Origin: Fen-1245 sp963835535
Lineage (GTDB): Bacteria > Gemmatimonadota > Gemmatimonadetes > Gemmatimonadales > JACORV01
Direction of reading: 5' to 3'
Assembly: GCA_963835535.1 (NCBI GenBank)
Contig: CAWIFL010000005.1
Location: 310,001-374,000 of the forward strand
Length of the DNA stretch: 64,000 nt
The position numbers and the translations under genes were made by a program. Under the pieces are notes generated by a model, which saw only the letters and a list, made by a program, of their open reading frames with translations, had not been told where the DNA came from and searched no databases. Below are positions 52,910 to 62,151 of the stretch, one piece after another (positions within the stretch are counted from its first letter, which is position 1; each line of letters begins with the position of its first letter).

Positions 52910-53058
52910 AAGCACCTCCGGACCCGTGGTCCGAAGGCTTGGAGGAGCAGGGACCGTGCCAGGCATCGCGATCGGGCCAACTGCCCGTTTTTCAAGGAGT
53001 TGGCATGCTCGCAGGGGCGTCCGTACCTTTCGTCTGTGTCCTGTTCCAGTGACAGGGG

Positions 53059-53979
53059 ATGGCCGCGGCGAGCGGCGTGAGTAGCCGCCCCGATCTGCTC
53101 GATCCGCTCGAGGTCGCGGGGCTCGGCGGGATCGAGCTCGTGGCCGAAGGGGTGGTCGAGGGCTTTCTCTCGGGTCTGCACCGCTCCCCGTACCGCGGCT
53201 TCTCGGTGGAGTTCGCCGAGCACCGGCCGTATCAGCCGGGCGACGAGCTGCGCTACCTCGACTGGAAGGTGGTCGGGCGGCGCGACCGGCTCTACGTGAA
53301 GCAGTACGAAGAGGAAACGAACCTCCGCGCCACGATCGTGCTGGACGTCTCGCGCTCGATGGGATGGTCGGGGGACGCGGAGCGGCGGCTCACCAAATTC
53401 GACTACGCGACGCGGATGGCCGCGGCGCTCGCGCTGGTGCTGCTCCGGCAGCGGGACGCCACGGGGCTGATCGCGTTCGACGACGAGGTGCGGCTCGCGA
53501 TCCCGCCGCGGACGCGTGCCGGCCAGTGGCACGTGGTCGCCCACGCGCTGACGGAACTGGCGCCGGGCGGCGGCACGGCGGCGGAGCGGGCGCTCGCCCG
53601 GGTGACCGATCTGCTGCGCCGCCGCGGGCTGGTCGTGTTCGTCTCGGACCTGCTGGTGGAGCGCGAGCTGGTGCTGCTCGCGTTGCGCTACCTGCGCCAC
53701 CGCGGGCACCAGGTCATCGTCTTTCATCTGATGGATCCCGCGGAGGTCTCGCTCGACCGGGCGGAGGAGGCGCGCTTCGTGGACCCGGAGTCGGGTGAGA
53801 GCGTGGTGGTTTCCCCGCGCGATCTCGGGCGCGAGTACCGCGCCACCGTGGACCGGGTGGTGTCGGCCTGGCGCGGAGCCCTGCGCTCGAGCGGGATCGG
53901 CTACCATCACGTCACGACCGAGATGCCGTTCGGGTTCGCGCTGCGCCGTGCCGCCGAGGGGAGGGCCCGGCTCGGCTGA
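53059..53979 (+). CDS. DUF58 protein with von Willebrand A-like domain
   Basis: The 306-residue protein carries FLSGLHRSPYRGFSVEFAEH and RPYQPGDELRYLDWKVVGRR, the DUF58 signature, followed by a VWA-like fold with the metal-site motif LDVSRSM. Such proteins are usually encoded with MoxR-type ATPases and Bat proteins and are thought to help assemble or fold other proteins; no MoxR gene is in the window. The stop and the next start overlap as TGATG, so it is coupled to the BatA-like gene. It starts with ATG 149 bp from the divergent DUF4384 gene. Confidence 0.9.
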   Translation: MAAASGVSSRPDLLDPLEVAGLGGIELVAEGVVEGFLSGLHRSPYRGFSVEFAEHRPYQPGDELRYLDWKVVGRRDRLYVKQYEEETNLRATIVLDVSRSMGWSGDAERRLTKFDYATRMAAALALVLLRQRDATGLIAFDDEVRLAIPPRTRAGQWHVVAHALTELAPGGGTAAERALARVTDLLRRRGLVVFVSDLLVERELVLLALRYLRHRGHQVIVFHLMDPAEVSLDRAEEARFVDPESGESVVVSPRDLGREYRATVDRVVSAWRGALRSSGIGYHHVTTEMPFGFALRRAAEGRARLG

Positions 53980-55844
53980 TGTACTTCCTCCAACCGCTCG
54001 CGCTGCTGTTCCTCGGAGCCGCCCTCGTCCCGCCGCTGCTGCACCTGTTCGAGCGCCGCCGGCCTCCCGACGTCGTCTTCCCCGCCGTGCGCTACCTCCG
54101 CCAGACGGAGCGGGAGGCGTCGCGCACGATCCGGCTGCGCCACCTGCTCCTGCTGCTGCTGCGGGTGGCGGCGGTCGCCCTGCTCGCGCTCGCGGCGGCG
54201 CGGCCCGTCGTGCCGCGCGCGGGCGCGGGACACCGGCCGACCGCCGTGGCGCTGGTGCTGGATCACTCGCTGTCCTCCGGCGCGGTGTCGGGCGGCGTGC
54301 GCGCGTTCGACGATCTGGCGGCGCGCGCGCGGGAGACGCTCCTGGCCGCGCGAGCCTCGGATGCGGTGTGGCTCATCGGCGCGGACGGCATCGCGCGCCG
54401 CGGCACGCGCGAGGCGCTGCTGCGGGCGGTCGCCGGCACGCGGCCCGACGCGCGGCGCCTCGATCTATCCGCCGCGGTGGCCGGCGCGGCGAGGCTGGTC
54501 CGCGCCTCGGGCTACGCGCAGGGGGAAGTCCACGTCCTCTCCGACCTCCAGCGCACGGCGTTCGGAGCACCGGACAGCGCGGCCGCGGGGCTTCCGCTCC
54601 TCTTCTATCACCCACGCGGCGACCCGCCGGTCAATCGCGCGGTCGTCTCCGCGCGGGCCACGCCCGCCACCTGGCTCGCAGGCACGCCGGGCGCGGTGGC
54701 GGTCGAGATCGGCGGCGCGCCGGCGCCGGTTGGGAAGGTGGCGGTGACGGTGGCGATCGGCGGGAGGGCGGGCGGCAGCGCGATGATGGCGCCGGGCGAC
54801 CGCGCCGCGATCGCCGCGCCGGCTTCCGGCGCCGGCTACTTCGCCGGCGAAGTGCAGATCGAGCCCGACGAGCTCCGGGCCGACGATCGGCGCCCCTTCG
54901 CCGTGCGCGTGGTCGCGCCGGCCGCCGTGGTGGTGGACCCGCAGTCGGACCCCGGCCGCTTCGTCGCCCTGGCGCTGGCGACGCTCGCGGGCGCCGGCCA
55001 GGTCCGCCTGGGCGGCCCGCGCGCCGCCGGGAGCGGCGTCGCGCTCGGCGAGCGCGCCCCGGCCGGAGGAGGCTCGGCCGTGATCTTCCCGCCGCACGAT
55101 CCCGTCGAAGTCGGGGCGGCCAACCGGTCGCTCGCCGCGGCCGGCGTGCCGTGGCGGTTCGGCACGCGGATCGAGCGGGAAGACACCCTCGCGGCGGGCG
55201 CGATGATCCTCCGTCCGATCGCCGGCGCTGCGATCCACCGGCGCTACCGGCTCGAGGCGACGTCCGCCGGCACCGGTGGCGTGCTCGCGCGGGCGGGCGC
55301 CGACCCCTGGCTGGTCGCCAGCGGGCGCGTCGTCGTGATCGGCAGCCGCCTGGTGCCGGAGGAGACGGCGCTGCCGCTGTCCCCCGGTTTCGTTCCGTTC
55401 GTCGGCGCGCTGGTGAACCAGCTCGCGCGCGGCGACGAGGGGCTCGTCGAGGCTGCGCCGGGCGAGCCGGCGCGGTTGGGGGACGCGGTCACCGCGATCG
55501 GCGTGGGTGAGGGCCGGGTGCGGCCGGTCACAGCAGGCCGCGCCGTCACCGCGCCGGTCGAGCCCGGCGTGTATCCGCTCCTCGCCGGCCCGGATACCGT
55601 GGGCGCGCTGGTCGTCGCCCCCGATCCGCGCGAGTCCGACCTCACGCGCGCGACGGCCTCCGAGCTCCGCTCGCTCTTCCCCGGCGCGCGTGTGACCGTG
55701 GCGGCGGACGCGCGCGCCTACGCGGGCGAGCGGTTCCGCGCGGCGGGCCGCGCGGAGGTGACCGGGGCGGCGCTGCTCGCGGCGCTGCTCGCGCTCGTGG
55801 CCGAGGGGCTGCTCGCGTCCGGCCGCGTCGGGCGGAGCGCTTAA
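53979..55844 (+). CDS. BatA-like membrane protein with N-terminal aerotolerance domain
   Basis: The 621-residue protein starts with the BatA N-terminal hairpin (MYFLQPLALLFLGAALVPPL, then RRRPPDVVFPAVRYLRQ and LRHLLLLLLRVAAVALLALA). A long periplasmic part with VWA-like and glutamine-amidotransferase-like segments follows (VALVLDHSLSSGAV, RVVVIGSRLVPEE). A final hydrophobic helix (AALLAALLALVAEGLLAS) anchors it. It is coupled to the DUF58 gene, a common pairing. The family may support envelope protein maturation under stress; function here is inferred. Confidence 0.85.
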   Translation: MYFLQPLALLFLGAALVPPLLHLFERRRPPDVVFPAVRYLRQTEREASRTIRLRHLLLLLLRVAAVALLALAAARPVVPRAGAGHRPTAVALVLDHSLSSGAVSGGVRAFDDLAARARETLLAARASDAVWLIGADGIARRGTREALLRAVAGTRPDARRLDLSAAVAGAARLVRASGYAQGEVHVLSDLQRTAFGAPDSAAAGLPLLFYHPRGDPPVNRAVVSARATPATWLAGTPGAVAVEIGGAPAPVGKVAVTVAIGGRAGGSAMMAPGDRAAIAAPASGAGYFAGEVQIEPDELRADDRRPFAVRVVAPAAVVVDPQSDPGRFVALALATLAGAGQVRLGGPRAAGSGVALGERAPAGGGSAVIFPPHDPVEVGAANRSLAAAGVPWRFGTRIEREDTLAAGAMILRPIAGAAIHRRYRLEATSAGTGGVLARAGADPWLVASGRVVVIGSRLVPEETALPLSPGFVPFVGALVNQLARGDEGLVEAAPGEPARLGDAVTAIGVGEGRVRPVTAGRAVTAPVEPGVYPLLAGPDTVGALVVAPDPRESDLTRATASELRSLFPGARVTVAADARAYAGERFRAAGRAEVTGAALLAALLALVAEGLLASGRVGRSA

Positions 55845-55846
55845 GC

Positions 55847-58800
55847 GTGGCGCTCCCGCGCCTGGTGGCGGCGTTCGCGGCGCTCCCGCAGGTGGAGGAG
55901 CTGCTCCGGAAGCTGCCGGCCCCGCGGGAGCGGGTGGCTCTGGCGGCGCTGGCGGGCTCGGCGGGCGCGGTGCTCGTCGCGGCGCTCGCGGAGCGGCGCC
56001 CGCACGGCCTCGTGCTGGTCGTGACGCCGAGCCCCACGGCCGCCGAGCGGTGGCTGGCCGACCTGAACGTGCTGCTGCCCGAAGACGCCGTCGCCCTCTA
56101 TCCGCAGCGCGAGGCGCTCGGTGAGGACGAGCCGCACTACGAGATCGCCGGCGAGCGGGTCGAGACGCTGGAGCGCCTGAACCGCGGCGCCGTGGGCGTG
56201 GTGGTCACGACCGCACGCGCGACTGCGGAGCGGACGCTCATGCCGGCGGCGCTGGAGGCGGCGCGGCTCGAGCTGGCCGCCGGGGCCTCGTTCCGGGACG
56301 CGGTCGGTCGGCTCGCGCGCATGGGCTACACGCGGGTGCCGATGGTCACCGACGTCGCGCAGTACTCGGTGCGCGGGGGCATCGTGGACGTGTACGGCTT
56401 CGGCATGCCGCAGGCGGCGCGCGCCGAGTTCTGGGACGACGCGTGCGTCGCGCTGCGCGCCTTCGACCTCTCGTCGCAGCGCTCGGTGGGCCCGCTGGAG
56501 CGCGTGACCGTGCTCCCGGTGGATCCGCGGGCGGCGCTCGACGAGGGCACGCGCGTGCGGCGCGGTGGCCCTCGTGACGAGGCGGAATCCAGCGGGCGGC
56601 GCGTCGGAGGTGTCGTTCCCGGCTCGTCGGCCGTCCGGCGCAGCCTCCTCGACCTGCTGCCCGCGGCGGCGCTGGTGGTGGAGGAGGAAGGCGAGGGCGA
56701 GCGCCTCGAGGACGAGGTGGGCCGCGCCTGGACCGAGGCCGAGCACCACGCGGACGTGGCGCGGCGTCTCGGCGAGGAGGTGCCGCCCCGCTCCGAGCTG
56801 CTCGTCGCTCCGGAGGCGTGGCTCGCCGCGCGCGGTGCGTTCGCCCGCGTCTCCATCGGGGCGGCGGACGGCGAGCGGTTGCCGATCGGACGTCCGCCCG
56901 ACGTCGCGCGCGACCTCGCCCGGCTGCGCCCGCCGCAGGGCGTCGAGTCGCTGGTGCTGTGCGACAACGAGGGGCAGCTCGAGCGCCTCGAGGAGCTGCT
57001 GGGGGAGGGCGGGCGCTTCCCCGAGCGCACGACGCTGGCGGTGGGCGCCCTGGCCGGGGGGTTCACGATCCCGGCTCTGGCCGTCTTCACCGATCACGAG
57101 GTGTTCCGCCGCGCACGGCGCATCCGCCGGCCGAGGCGCTACCGTCAGGCGTCGCCGCTGGGCGCGGTGGCGGCGCTGAAGGCGGGCGACGCGGTCGTGC
57201 ACCTGGAGCACGGGATCGGGATCTACCGCGGCCTCCAGACGATCACGGTCGAGGGCGGCGCCCTCGAGGTCGCCGCCGTCGAGTACCACGGCGGCGACCT
57301 GCTGCACGTGCCGCTGTACCGGATCGACCAGCTCGAGCGCTACCGGGGCGTGGACTTGGACGGCGCGGACGCGCCGGTGCTGCGGCTCGACCACCTGGGG
57401 GGGAAGCGGTGGGCGCGCGTGCGGCGCCAGGCGGAGGAGTCGGTGCGCCGGATGGCCGCCGAGCTGCTCGACCTGTACGCCCGGCGGAAGCTGACGCCGG
57501 GCTTCGCGTTCCCACCCGACACCAAGTGGCAGCGCGAGCTCGAGTCGTCGTTCCTCTACGAGGACACGCCCGACCAGCGCCGCGCGACCGACGAGGTGAA
57601 GGCCGACATGCAGCAGGCGCGCCCGATGGACCGGCTCGTCGTGGGGGACGTGGGCTACGGGAAGACCGAGGTCGCGGTGCGCGCGGCGTTCAAGGCGGTG
57701 ACGTCGGGCAAGCAGGTGGCGGTGCTCGCGCCCACGACCATTCTCGCCGAGCAGCACGGGCGCACGTTCGGCGAGCGGCTGGCGGACTACCCGGTGCGCC
57801 TGGTCACCCTGTCGCGCTTCCGCACCGCGAAGGAGCAGCGGGCCGCGCTCGCCGATCTGGCGGCCGGCCGGATCGACGTCGTGATCGGCACGCACCGCCT
57901 GCTGTCGCCCGACGTGGTGTTCCACGACCTCGGCCTGATCGTGGTGGACGAGGAGCACCGCTTCGGGGTCGAGCACAAGGAGCGGCTCAAGAAGCTGCGG
58001 CTCGCGGTGGACGTGCTCACGCTGACCGCGACGCCGATTCCGCGCACGCTGCAGCTGTCGCTCGCGGGGCTGCGGGATCTCACGCTGATCGAGACGCCAC
58101 CGCGCGACCGCTCCCCGGTGCTGACCTTCGTCGAGCCGTGGGACGACGAGCTGCTCGAGGAAGCGATGGCCCGCGAGCTGGACCGCGGCGGGCAGGTGTA
58201 CTTCGTGCACAATCGCATCGAGACGATCGAGACGGTGGTGGAGCGCATCCGGCGCCTGGCGCCGCGGGCCGCCGTGGCGGTGGCGCATGGGGCGATGCGC
58301 GCCCGCGACCTGGACGCCGTGATGCGGCGCTTCGTGTCGGGAGAGGTGGGCGTCCTCTGCTCGACCATGATCGTCGAGTCGGGGCTCGACGTGCCGAACG
58401 CCAACACGATGATCGTGCACCACGCGGAACAGTTCGGACTGGCGCAGCTCTACCAGCTGCGCGGCCGCGTGGGGCGCAGCGACCGGCGCGCCCACTGCTA
58501 CCTGCTCGTCCCCGACGACGTGGACGCGGCGGCGGAGGCGCGGCTCGAGACGCTGGTGCACTACACCGAGCTGGGCGCGGGCTACCGCATCGCGCTCAAG
58601 GACCTCGAGCTCCGGGGCGCCGGGAACATCCTCGGCGCCGAGCAGTCGGGCTTCGCGCTGTCGGTGGGGGTCGAGGTGTACCTCCGGATGCTCGAGGACG
58701 CGGTGCGCGGTCTCAAGGGGGAAGCGCGGGGCGTGACGTCGGTGCCGCCCGAAGTGCTCCTGGACCGGCCGGCGCTCCTGCCCGACCCGTACGTGGCCGA

Positions 58801-59188
58801 CGACGCCTCGAAGCTGGATCTCTACCGGCGGCTGGCGCGCAGCCAGACGACTGGCGACATTGAAGGTCTGCGGGAGGAAATGGCGGATCGGTTCGGCCCG
58901 CTTCCCGCCGAGGCCGAAGCGCTGGTGGCCGTGACGCACCTCCGGGTGATCGGCGCGCGGCTCGGCCTCGAGACGATTCTGGTGCGGGGAGAGGATGCCC
59001 GTCTGGTCTTCCGGGCCGGTGCGGTCCCCCGGCTCGCCAATCTCACCGCCGCGATGGACGAAGTGCAGTTTGCCGCCGAGGTCCGCCGGGCGGTGCCGCT
59101 GGTCATGAAGCTGCGCCGGCTGGGCGGAATGCCCCTGCTGGCCGGACTGGTCCGGGCCCTGCCGAGGGCCTTGGCCGACACCACCTGA
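55847..59188 (+). CDS. mfd: Transcription-repair coupling factor Mfd
   Basis: Removes RNA polymerase stalled at DNA damage and recruits UvrA. The 1113-residue protein has the UvrB-like N-terminal module, the RNA polymerase-interacting domain (GDAVVHLEHGIGIYRGL) and the translocase: Walker A GDVGYGKTEVAVRAAFKA at about 600, VVDEEHRFGVEHKERLK, TATPIPRTLQLSLAGLRDL, VESGLDVPNANTMI and RGRVGRSDRRAHCYLL. The C-terminal TRCF domain is present. The start is GTG right after the BatA-like stop. At about residues 249-265 it contains a 50-bp dispersed repeat (56592-56641). It works with the uvrA product encoded at 18.7-21.6 kb. Confidence 0.96.
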   Translation: MALPRLVAAFAALPQVEELLRKLPAPRERVALAALAGSAGAVLVAALAERRPHGLVLVVTPSPTAAERWLADLNVLLPEDAVALYPQREALGEDEPHYEIAGERVETLERLNRGAVGVVVTTARATAERTLMPAALEAARLELAAGASFRDAVGRLARMGYTRVPMVTDVAQYSVRGGIVDVYGFGMPQAARAEFWDDACVALRAFDLSSQRSVGPLERVTVLPVDPRAALDEGTRVRRGGPRDEAESSGRRVGGVVPGSSAVRRSLLDLLPAAALVVEEEGEGERLEDEVGRAWTEAEHHADVARRLGEEVPPRSELLVAPEAWLAARGAFARVSIGAADGERLPIGRPPDVARDLARLRPPQGVESLVLCDNEGQLERLEELLGEGGRFPERTTLAVGALAGGFTIPALAVFTDHEVFRRARRIRRPRRYRQASPLGAVAALKAGDAVVHLEHGIGIYRGLQTITVEGGALEVAAVEYHGGDLLHVPLYRIDQLERYRGVDLDGADAPVLRLDHLGGKRWARVRRQAEESVRRMAAELLDLYARRKLTPGFAFPPDTKWQRELESSFLYEDTPDQRRATDEVKADMQQARPMDRLVVGDVGYGKTEVAVRAAFKAVTSGKQVAVLAPTTILAEQHGRTFGERLADYPVRLVTLSRFRTAKEQRAALADLAAGRIDVVIGTHRLLSPDVVFHDLGLIVVDEEHRFGVEHKERLKKLRLAVDVLTLTATPIPRTLQLSLAGLRDLTLIETPPRDRSPVLTFVEPWDDELLEEAMARELDRGGQVYFVHNRIETIETVVERIRRLAPRAAVAVAHGAMRARDLDAVMRRFVSGEVGVLCSTMIVESGLDVPNANTMIVHHAEQFGLAQLYQLRGRVGRSDRRAHCYLLVPDDVDAAAEARLETLVHYTELGAGYRIALKDLELRGAGNILGAEQSGFALSVGVEVYLRMLEDAVRGLKGEARGVTSVPPEVLLDRPALLPDPYVADDASKLDLYRRLARSQTTGDIEGLREEMADRFGPLPAEAEALVAVTHLRVIGARLGLETILVRGEDARLVFRAGAVPRLANLTAAMDEVQFAAEVRRAVPLVMKLRRLGGMPLLAGLVRALPRALADTT
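56592..56641 (+). repeat. 50-bp dispersed repeat, copy 2 (in mfd)
   Basis: Begins GCGGGCGGCGC, continues GTCGGAGGTGTCGTTC and ends CCGTCCGGCGC. It is in frame inside the N-terminal half of mfd and gives GRRVGGVVPGSSAVRR-type peptide between two normal segments. Confidence 0.75.
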
Positions 59189-59199
59189 GAGGAGCAACG

Positions 59200-60690
59200 A
59201 TGGTTCGCCGCGTTGCGGTGCTGTGGGTGCTCGCGCTGGCCGGCTGCGCCGGTTTCCGGGACGCGTTGACGGCCCACCAGGATGTCGTGGCCCGGGCGGC
59301 CGGGCGGGAACTCACGGTCGACCAGCTGGCGGCGGCGATCGCCCCGGCCAAGAACGTCCCGCTGCGCCGCGACGTCGTGGACCGCGTGGCCGACCTCTGG
59401 GTGAACTGGGAGCTCCTCGGGCAGGCCGTCGCGGGGGGAGACAGCCTCCTCGACAGCGCGACCGTCTTCGCGGCCAACTGGCCGCAGGTGACCCAGCGGC
59501 TCGCCGACCACCTGCACGACTCGATGATCGTGTCGCGGGCGCACGTCACGCCGCGCGCGGTCGACAGCGCCTACAACGCAGGCGATGTACGGTGGCTCGC
59601 ACACATCCTGGTCGGCGTCCCGCAGGGCTCCACGCCGGCCGTCAAGGAGGCGAAGCGGCGCCTGGCGGGGCTTTACCTGGCCCAGCTCCGCCGCGGGGCC
59701 GCCTTCGGCAAGCTCGCCGCCCAGAAGTCGACCGACCCGGAGAGCGCGCGCAACGGCGGCTCGCTCGGCATGGTGACGCGCGGCCAGATGGTCAAGCCGT
59801 TCGACTCGACGGCGTGGACGCTCAAGCCCGGCGGGATCTCCGACGTGGTGGAATCTCCGTACGGCTATCACATCATCTGGCGCCCGCCGCTCGCCGAGGT
59901 GCGGGATTCCTTCGCCGCGCATCTCCAGGACGCGGTCGTGAGGCGGCTCGACTCGCTCTTCGTCGACAGCCTGAACAAGCACGCGGACGTGAAGGTGAAG
60001 TCGTCGGTGCCGGCCACCGTCCGAGCCGCGGCCCAGAACCTGCGCGACGCCAAGCGCAGCAGCCGCGTCCTGGCGACCTGGGTGGGCGGGAAGCTGACCG
60101 AAGCGGACCTGACCCACTGGATGCAGGCGTTCTCCCCCCAGACGCTGGGGATGATCGGGCAGGCGCCCGACTCGACGCTGATCCTGTTCGTGAAGAGCAT
60201 CGCCCGGAATGCGATGCTGATCAACACCGCCAGGGAACAGCACATCAGGCTCACCGCGGCGGACGAGGACACGATCCGCACGGCGTACCGCTCCGACCTG
60301 AGAGACATGATCCAGCGGCTTGGCGTATCGCCGGAGTCGCTCGCCGCCGACACTGCCGTGCGCCACAACCGGGCGGAGGCGGTGGCCAGGCGGGTGCAGG
60401 TGTTCTTCGACGACGTCGTCGGGGCCTCGCCCCGGCACGTCTTCTTCGACGTGCAGCCGTTCCTCGCCGACGTGCTGCGCGACCGGTATTCGTGGAGCAT
60501 CTCGCCGGCGGGCGTGGACCGCGCGCTGGCGAAGGCGGCGCAACTGCGCGGCCCGACGATGCCGGCCGGGGCGTCCGCTCCGGGCGGGACCGGCGCGACG
60601 CAGCCGGCGCCGGGCGGGCCCCCGATGGGCACCCAGCCGCCGGCGGCGCAGGCGCCCGCGCCGCGCCGGCCGACGACGCCGAGGCCGTAG
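59200..60690 (+). CDS. SurA/PpiC-type peptidyl-prolyl isomerase lipoprotein
   Basis: The 496-residue protein has a lipoprotein signal (LWVLALAGC). A SurA-like helical N-domain follows, then one parvulin domain at about 130-225 (VRWLAHILVGVP, GGSLGMVTRGQMVKPFD, VVESPYGYHIIWR), and a further helical C-terminal region ending in a Pro/Gly/Ala-rich tail. It should help fold periplasmic or outer-membrane proteins. A good ribosome binding site (GAGAGGAGC) precedes the ATG. It is followed after 1 base by a second SurA-type gene, so the two act as a tandem foldase pair. Confidence 0.9.
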   Translation: MVRRVAVLWVLALAGCAGFRDALTAHQDVVARAAGRELTVDQLAAAIAPAKNVPLRRDVVDRVADLWVNWELLGQAVAGGDSLLDSATVFAANWPQVTQRLADHLHDSMIVSRAHVTPRAVDSAYNAGDVRWLAHILVGVPQGSTPAVKEAKRRLAGLYLAQLRRGAAFGKLAAQKSTDPESARNGGSLGMVTRGQMVKPFDSTAWTLKPGGISDVVESPYGYHIIWRPPLAEVRDSFAAHLQDAVVRRLDSLFVDSLNKHADVKVKSSVPATVRAAAQNLRDAKRSSRVLATWVGGKLTEADLTHWMQAFSPQTLGMIGQAPDSTLILFVKSIARNAMLINTAREQHIRLTAADEDTIRTAYRSDLRDMIQRLGVSPESLAADTAVRHNRAEAVARRVQVFFDDVVGASPRHVFFDVQPFLADVLRDRYSWSISPAGVDRALAKAAQLRGPTMPAGASAPGGTGATQPAPGGPPMGTQPPAAQAPAPRRPTTPRP

Positions 60691-60691
60691 G

Positions 60692-62098
60692 ATGCGGTGG
60701 TACTCGCAGCTGGGCCGGATCGTGCGGGCGGCGCTTCGGAGGTGTCGTGCGCGATTCAGCGCCCGTCCGGCGCGCTGGCGTGCCGGGGCGATGGCGTGCG
60801 CGGCGCTGGCCCTGGCCGCGGCGCTTCCGGCGCGCGCCCAGTCGGCGCCGCAGGTGGTGGACCGGATCGTCGGCATCGTCGGCGAGACGCCCATCCTCTT
60901 CTCCCAGCTGCAGGAAGAGATCCTGCAGCGGCAGGCCAACAACCAGCTCCAGCTCCCCACCGACTCGGCCGCGCTGGCGGCGCTGCGCCACCAGGTGCTC
61001 GAGTCGATGATCGACGACGAGGTGCTGTACCAGAGGGCGCGCGCGGACACGAGCATCTCGGTCAGCGATGCCGACGTGCAGGTGAAGGTGGAGGAGCAGG
61101 TGCGGAAGGTGCGCGCGCAGTTCCCGACCGACTCGGCCTTTCGCGCCCAGATCGCGTCGGCGCACTTCACGTCGCAGGAGGAGTGGCGCCGCTGGCTGTC
61201 GGAGCAGCAGCGGCGCTCGGACTACGAGACGGCGTACATCCAGAAGCTCACCAATGACGGCAAGTTCAAGCCGGCCCTCGTCTCCGAGGCGGAGCTGCGG
61301 CAGTTCTTCAACGAGAATGTCGGGCAGGCCGGTCAGCGGCCCAAACGGCCCGCGACGGTGAGCTTCAAGCAGATCGTCGTCGCCCCGCAGCCCAAGCCCG
61401 CGGCGCGGGCGGCGGCGCTGGCGCGCGCCGACTCGCTGCTCGAGCAGCTCCGGCACGGCGCGGACTTCGCGACGCTGGCGCGGCGCTTCTCCCAGGACGC
61501 CGGCACCAAGGACCGCGGCGGCGACCTCGGCTGGTTCCGCCGCGGCATGATGGTCCAGGCGTTCGACCACGTGGCGTTCTCCCTCCGACCGGGCGAGATC
61601 TCCAGCGTCGTGGAGACGCCGTACGGCTTCCACATCATCAAGGTGGATGAGGTGCAGCCGGCGGAGATCAAGGCGTCCCACATCCTCATCACGCCGGCGA
61701 TCGACTCGGCCGACCTCGAAGTGGCCCGCCTCCGGGCGGACACCGTCGCGGCGGCGCTGCGCGCGGGGGGGTCGTTCGATTCCCTCGCGGCACGGTACGC
61801 GGATACCACGGAGCAGAAGCAGGCCATCCGCATCGAGCGGTCGCGGCTGCCGCAGAGCTACCAGGCGGCGTTCGACGCCGCGACGGTCGGCCAGGTCCTC
61901 CCGCCGTTCCTCACCGACCCCGACACCCCCCTGCACGCGAAGGTCATCGTAGCGATCCTGACGGTGGCGGAGCCCGAGGGGGAGTACACCTTCGAGGACG
62001 TGCGCGATCAGCTCCGGCAGACGCTGAGCCAGCAGAAGGCGTATCAGGAGTTGATGCGGGAGCTCCGGAGCCAGATCTTCGTGGAGGATCGGCTGTAG
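60692..62098 (+). CDS. surA: SurA-like periplasmic chaperone with two parvulin regions
   Basis: The 468-residue protein has a signal peptide (AMACAALALAAALPARAQ), a SurA N-terminal domain (VVDRIVGIVGETPILFSQL), a parvulin domain (GGDLGWFRRGMMVQAFD, VVETPYGFHIIKVDEV) and a second parvulin-like region (EIKASHILITPA). Two starts are possible. The ATG at 60692 gives an unusual 32-residue Arg-rich leader before the signal, encoded partly by a 50-bp dispersed repeat. The ATG at 60791 begins at the signal itself, which would place the repeat in the leader. It follows the PpiC lipoprotein gene directly. Confidence 0.9.
   Translation: MRWYSQLGRIVRAALRRCRARFSARPARWRAGAMACAALALAAALPARAQSAPQVVDRIVGIVGETPILFSQLQEEILQRQANNQLQLPTDSAALAALRHQVLESMIDDEVLYQRARADTSISVSDADVQVKVEEQVRKVRAQFPTDSAFRAQIASAHFTSQEEWRRWLSEQQRRSDYETAYIQKLTNDGKFKPALVSEAELRQFFNENVGQAGQRPKRPATVSFKQIVVAPQPKPAARAAALARADSLLEQLRHGADFATLARRFSQDAGTKDRGGDLGWFRRGMMVQAFDHVAFSLRPGEISSVVETPYGFHIIKVDEVQPAEIKASHILITPAIDSADLEVARLRADTVAAALRAGGSFDSLAARYADTTEQKQAIRIERSRLPQSYQAAFDAATVGQVLPPFLTDPDTPLHAKVIVAILTVAEPEGEYTFEDVRDQLRQTLSQQKAYQELMRELRSQIFVEDRL
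60724..60773 (+). repeat. 50-bp dispersed repeat, copy 3 (start of surA)
   Basis: Begins GCGGGCGGCGC, continues TTCGGAGGTGTCGTGC and ends CCGTCCGGCGC. It lies between the two possible surA starts, so it is either N-terminal coding sequence or untranslated leader. Confidence 0.75.
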
Positions 62099-62118
62099 CA
62101 TCCCGCCTCCTGCGTGAC

Positions 62119-62151
62119 GGAGGTCCCATCTCGCTTCCCAGACTCGCCGTG
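62119..62151 (+). promoter_or_regulatory. Ribosome binding site that conflicts with the first standard pdxA start
   Basis: GGAGGT (62119-62124) lies 24 bases upstream of the first standard start codon (GTG at 62149), too far for normal initiation. In-frame codons ATC (62128), TCG (62131) and CTT (62134) sit at the expected distance, and the translated SLPRLAVTVGDP matches the family N-terminus. Confidence 0.4.

Noticed and set aside
55841..59197. Open minus-strand frame of over 1100 codons across mfd
   Set aside because: Antisense shadow of mfd, which has all helicase motifs on the plus strand.
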